Assembly (NCBI GenBank): GCA_029287105.1
Contig: JARFRT010000200.1
Location: 1-8,843 of the forward strand
Direction: 5' to 3'
DNA from: Akkermansiaceae bacterium
GTDB lineage: Bacteria; Verrucomicrobiota; Verrucomicrobiia; Verrucomicrobiales; Akkermansiaceae
Length of the DNA: 8,843 nucleotides
Each line of letters begins with the position of its first letter. Within the stretch, counting starts at the first letter, position 1. Under the pieces are notes generated by a model that was given only the letters and a program-made list of their open reading frames with translations, searched no databases and had not been told where the DNA came from. The position numbers and the translations under genes were made by a program. Below are positions 6,600 through 8,843 of this stretch, one piece after another.

Positions 6600-7904
6600 A
6601 TGAAAGACCCACTCCTCCAGTCCGATGAAATCACCCGCCGTGGTTTTATCATGAACGCCGCCCGCACGTATCTCGGGGTCGGCATCGCCCCCCTGCTCGG
6701 CGGCACGCTGACGAGCCATGCCGCGGCGCAGGCCAAAGGGGCTGGCGGCACGGCGGAAGCCGTCATCTTCCTCAACATGTCCGGCGGCATGAGCCACATC
6801 GATACCTTTGATGTCAAGCCTAACAAAAAAGAGGTGCAGGGGCCGGTCGAGGCCATCAACACCGCGGCCGATGGTATCCAAATCAGCCAGTACCTGCCCA
6901 AAACGGCTGCCGTGATGGACAAAATCTGCATCATCCGCTCGATGTCTTCAGAAAATGGTGCCCACGACCGCGGCCAGTACATTTTACACCGCAGCTACGC
7001 ACCCCGGGGGACTATCGTCCACCCGACACTGGGAGCATGGGCGATGAAACTCAGGGGGCGCAAAAACAAGGAGATCCCGGGCTTTGTCACCGTCGGTGGC
7101 AGCACCGCCAATGCCTCCGCCGGATTTTTTGGAGTCAAGTACGCCGGCGTCCCCCTCGGCCGACCCGACGAGGGGCTCAAGGACAGCGTGCGCGCCGACT
7201 CGGTTTCCGAGCAGGACTTCGACCGCCGACTCAAACTCGCGGACACCCTGAACCAGGATTTCCACAGGAAACACCAAAATGTCGAGGCCGAGTCCTATGA
7301 TGAACTTTACAAGGAAGCCGTGCGGCTGATGCGCAGTGATGACCTCAAGGCCTTTGATATCGCCCGCGAGCCGCAGTCGTCCCGCGACGCTTACGGCAAC
7401 AATGCCTTCGGCCAGGGCTGCCTGCTCGCCCGCCGGCTCGTCGAGCACGGCGTGCGCTATGTCGAGGTCAACCTCGGTGGCTGGGACACCCACTATGACA
7501 ACTTCACCGCCGTCGAAGCCCGTTGCCAGGTGCTCGACCGGGCCTACGCCAACCTCCTCATCGAACTCGAGGCCAAGGGCCTGCTGCCGAGTACCATCGT
7601 CGCCCTCAGTTCCGAGTTCGGGCGCTCGCCGAACATCGTCGCCGAACACAACAACGGCCGCGACCACCACCCGTCCGCCTTTTCCAGCCTGCTCGCCGGC
7701 GGCGGGATCAAGGGCGGTGTGGTCCACGGAAGCACCGACTCCAAAGGCAACCGGGTCAAAAAGGGTAAAGTCAGCATCGAGGACTTCAACGCCACCATCG
7801 CCCACGGCCTTGGCCTCGACGTCAGCGCCGTCCTCCACTCACCATCCGGCCGGCCCTTCCAGGTCGCCCACAAAGGCAAACCCGTCAAAGAGCTGTTTGC
7901 CTGA
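6600..7904 (+). CDS. Tat-exported DUF1501 protein
   Basis: This 434-residue DUF1501 protein belongs to the alkaline phosphatase/sulfatase-like superfamily. A twin-arginine signal is visible at the N-terminus: TRRGFIMNAARTYLGVG, with Arg13-Arg14, a hydrophobic stretch to about 35, and an Ala-rich cleavage area (SHAAAQA). It should be exported folded, possibly with bound metal. Family motifs are FLNMSGGMSHIDTFDVKP (57-74), NGAHDRGQY (119-127), GGWDTHYDN (293-301), SSEFGRSPN (337-345) and GRDHHPSAFSSLLAGGGIKGG (353-373). The His and Asp residues in these motifs are the likely metal ligands, by comparison with the superfamily. It follows the DUF1549/DUF1553 gene on the same strand after a 100-base gap, the standard pairing in these phyla. 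The two products probably work together outside the cytoplasm. The start is set by the Tat motif; there is no Shine-Dalgarno sequence. Confidence 0.95.
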   Translation: MKDPLLQSDEITRRGFIMNAARTYLGVGIAPLLGGTLTSHAAAQAKGAGGTAEAVIFLNMSGGMSHIDTFDVKPNKKEVQGPVEAINTAADGIQISQYLPKTAAVMDKICIIRSMSSENGAHDRGQYILHRSYAPRGTIVHPTLGAWAMKLRGRKNKEIPGFVTVGGSTANASAGFFGVKYAGVPLGRPDEGLKDSVRADSVSEQDFDRRLKLADTLNQDFHRKHQNVEAESYDELYKEAVRLMRSDDLKAFDIAREPQSSRDAYGNNAFGQGCLLARRLVEHGVRYVEVNLGGWDTHYDNFTAVEARCQVLDRAYANLLIELEAKGLLPSTIVALSSEFGRSPNIVAEHNNGRDHHPSAFSSLLAGGGIKGGVVHGSTDSKGNRVKKGKVSIEDFNATIAHGLGLDVSAVLHSPSGRPFQVAHKGKPVKELFA

Positions 7905-7924
7905 CGCAAAAATAGGCAATTTTT
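7897..7924 (+). terminator. Intrinsic terminator overlapping the DUF1501 stop codon
   Basis: TTGCCT (7897-7902) pairs with AGGCAA (7914-7919) across an 11-base loop and is followed directly by TTTTT. The left arm lies in the last codons of the gene. An alternative AT-only stem (7908-7913 with 7919-7924) overlaps it. The stem is short, so efficiency is uncertain. Confidence 0.45.
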
Positions 7925-7993
7925 CCCTTGTCAGTCCGTGCAACGACACGTAAGAACTCCCCGCCTCCGCAGCAATGCTGCCAAGGCACACCC

Positions 7994-8021
7994 ATGACAT
8001 GACCAGCATGCGGTGGATAAA
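7994..8021 (+). promoter_or_regulatory. Likely promoter of the tRNA-Tyr gene
   Basis: ATGACA (7994-7999, five of six to TTGACA) and GATAAA (8016-8021, four of six to TATAAT) are 16 bases apart. Transcription would start about four bases before the mature tRNA, leaving a very short 5' leader for RNase P. The stretch 7925-7993 shows nothing else. Confidence 0.5.
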
Positions 8022-8031
8022 CATCCCTTAA

Positions 8032-8117
8032 GGGTAGGTGGCCGAGTGGTTAAAGGCGGCAGACTGTAAATCTGCTCTCGTATGAGTACGCTGGTTCGAA
8101 TCCAGCCCTGCCCACCA
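8032..8117 (+). tRNA. tRNA-Tyr (GUA)
   Basis: All arms can be drawn. The acceptor stem is GGGTAGG with CCTGCCC, including one T-G pair. The anticodon stem is GCAGA/TCTGC with loop CTGTAAA, which places anticodon GTA at 8066-8068. A long variable arm (CTC GTAT GAG) is present, and the T arm is GCTGG TTCGAAT CCAGC. The discriminator A and the 3' CCA are encoded. The long variable arm is right for a bacterial class II tRNA-Tyr. Its 3' end lies at a change to AT-rich DNA containing an excisionase-like gene, so it may be an integration site. Confidence 0.97.
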
Positions 8118-8127
8118 CTTTATAATG

Positions 8128-8159
8128 AAGGAGTTACGAGAAATCGTAGCTCCTTTTTT
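8128..8159 (+). terminator. Strong intrinsic terminator of tRNA-Tyr
   Basis: A 12-bp stem (8128-8139 with 8144-8155, one T-G pair) closes on a GAAA tetraloop and runs into six Ts (8154-8159). It begins ten bases after the tRNA CCA. This is a textbook rho-independent terminator for the + strand. Confidence 0.9.
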
Positions 8160-8176
8160 GATGCTAGAGAATTCCG

Positions 8177-8197
8177 TGATGGGCAGATGATGGGCAG
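8177..8197 (+). repeat. Two 10-bp direct repeats with 11-bp period
   Basis: TGATGGGCAG occurs at 8177-8186 and again at 8188-8197, one helical turn apart, about 60 bases after the tRNA. Paired short direct repeats beside an attachment site can be arm-type integrase or excisionase binding sites. That reading is speculative; two copies may also be chance. Confidence 0.4.
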
Positions 8198-8289
8198 TTT
8201 CATTAGCCCTGATATGTCGCCATCCGTCCTTATTTGGCATTCACAAAAAACGTGTATTTCCGTGATTGAATTTACTACGGCAATTCTAA

Positions 8290-8478
8290 TCAAATGCCAT
8301 TGACCACGATTTGATCGATATCGTGTTCACGAAAACGAACGGTGTCCCTCAAATAGACCTTCTTCAAAATGCCTTCCTTAGCCAGCCTGTCGACCGTGCG
8401 AGTGGAGACAGATAGACGCTTCGCCACCATTTGTTTGGTGATAAGCCTCTCGCTGCTTGTCTGTGGAAGTTCGTGCAT
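8290..8478 (-). CDS. Excisionase/AlpA-like helix-turn-helix DNA-binding protein
   Basis: Read from ATG 8478 this is a 62-residue protein. Residues 13-58 form a winged helix-turn-helix of the MerR-like excisionase class (HTH_17 type): ITKQMVAKRLSVSTRTVDRL, then a short hinge (AKEGILKKVYL) and a wing ending VRFREHDIDQIV. Such proteins bind DNA as excisionases of mobile elements or as small regulators (AlpA). The frame stays open upstream to a TTG at 8589, giving 99 residues. I prefer ATG 8478 because the family is usually 60-80 residues, the extra N-terminus has no recognisable domain, and a -10-like TAAAAT (minus strand, 8525-8530) lies between the two starts. Neither start has a clear ribosome-binding site. 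The gene points towards the tRNA in AT-rich DNA, which fits the edge of an integrated element. Family is fairly sure; the exact role is not. Confidence 0.7.
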   Translation of the reverse strand: MHELPQTSSERLITKQMVAKRLSVSTRTVDRLAKEGILKKVYLRDTVRFREHDIDQIVVNGI

Positions 8479-8809
8479 CGTCACTATGGGGTTGTTCCCT
8501 GATGAAAAGAGTCCAATCCCTTCGATTTTAAACCGTAAATCTTCCCTAAATCGTTTTACCCGCAAGGGCGAGCTTGTTTTCCTTTCCAAGTCGTTGCCTA
8601 GCGGTTTCCCTGAATATCAGATTCCAACCTCGCAAAGCGATTAGATAAGCGCCAAACTAACACCGCAGATATCCAAGAAGTAGCAATCGCCTATCTTTAT
8701 GTAGGTAGAGATTTCACATCGTATTTATATTCAAACAACACGAGCCAAAGAAAAAAGAAAAAAACCATCCCTACCCAGCAATAATTACGAGGTAGATGGT
8801 GGAGGTATG
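8479..8809. other. AT-rich intergenic region between divergent genes
   Basis: I see no convincing gene here. It separates the minus-strand helix-turn-helix gene from a plus-strand frame starting at 8810. Composition is markedly AT-rich: bases 8701-8760 are about 32% G+C by hand count, against about 73% for 7381-7440 in the DUF1501 gene. TATATT at 8726-8731 matches the -10 consensus at five of six, but no good -35 sits at the right distance. A purine tract (8750-8764) and an inverted repeat (8764-8800) lie just before the next start. It is the natural place for divergent promoters and operators of the mobile element. Confidence 0.45.
8764..8800 (+). promoter_or_regulatory. Inverted repeat directly before a ribosome-binding site
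   Basis: ACCATC-CC-TACC (8764-8775) pairs with GGTAGATGGT (8791-8800) over 10 bp with a two-base bulge and a 15-base loop. The right arm abuts GGAGG (8801-8805). It could be a protein-binding operator or an RNA hairpin controlling access to the start at 8810. Confidence 0.4.
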
Positions 8810-8843
8810 ATGCCTCGAAGATTTAGACCGACGATTTATGAAG
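8810..8843 (+). CDS. Start of an unidentified gene, cut by the window end
   Basis: ATG 8810 (or the in-frame ATG at 8807) follows GGAGG at 8801-8805 with suitable spacing, the best ribosome-binding site in this part of the window. Only eleven complete codons are visible: MPRRFRPTIYE. The basic start would suit a DNA-binding protein such as an integrase or transposase, but this is far too little to assign. The frame is open to the end of the window. It is divergent from the excisionase-like gene. Confidence 0.4.
   Translation, partial: MPRRFRPTIYE

Noticed and set aside
8028..8240. Minus-strand frame of 70 residues ending GLDSNQRTHTRADLQSAAF
   Set aside because: This is the well-known false protein made by reading a tRNA gene antisense; it overlaps tRNA-Tyr and its terminator.
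8082..8303. Plus-strand frame of 73 residues starting inside the tRNA
   Set aside because: It begins in the tRNA variable region and runs through the intrinsic terminator; no ribosome site or recognisable domain.
8369..8644. Plus-strand frame of 91 residues
   Set aside because: It lies opposite the helix-turn-helix gene, which has clear family motifs; the plus-strand product has none.

Overview
The window looks like a stretch of a Verrucomicrobiota chromosome; the closely related Planctomycetota are less likely. Three things point there. A secreted DUF1549/DUF1553 protein is followed by a Tat-exported DUF1501 protein, a pair typical of the Planctomycetes-Verrucomicrobia group. The type IIA topoisomerase A subunit is of the short, Bacteroidetes-like kind. 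The coding DNA is GC-rich, with short-period tandem repeats filling the gaps between genes. No species can be named from this.

Layout. Bases 126-2162 encode a topoisomerase IV/gyrase A subunit. After it comes a possible 60-residue small gene whose promoter would start transcription almost on its ATG. Bases 2426-2698 are a composite tandem-repeat block: a GGAGTC-type heptamer array, a GC-rich palindrome, a CCATTTC heptamer array and a two-part octamer array. Threonine synthase (thrC) follows at 2745-4037 and ends in a perfect 9-bp hairpin. The 490-bp gap after thrC holds no large gene. It contains a 296-bp element (4096-4391) bounded by 11-bp terminal inverted repeats and packed with further inverted repeats, including REP-like hairpins with a TGAAG loop.

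The DUF1549/DUF1553 gene (4529-6499) has a poorly placed ribosome-binding site of its own. It seems to be coupled through an ATGA overlap to a 5-codon leader frame that does have a good site. A second heptamer array (6526-6595) separates it from the DUF1501 gene (6600-7904) and ends four bases before that start codon. The two proteins are probably co-expressed and exported, one by Sec and one by Tat. Their biochemical role is not established.

A tRNA-Tyr(GUA) gene with encoded CCA and a strong terminator (8032-8159) marks a change in character. The DNA beyond it is much richer in A+T, and the next gene, on the minus strand, is a small excisionase/AlpA-like helix-turn-helix protein. A divergent reading frame with a good ribosome-binding site begins at 8810 and runs off the end. 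This is the usual appearance of the edge of an integrated element or genomic island at a tRNA gene, although no integrase or second att site lies inside the window.

The parts that could be poorly described are the non-coding ones: the switching tandem arrays, the nested-palindrome element after thrC, the minicistron before the DUF1549 gene and the apparently leaderless small gene. The large genes themselves are ordinary members of known families.
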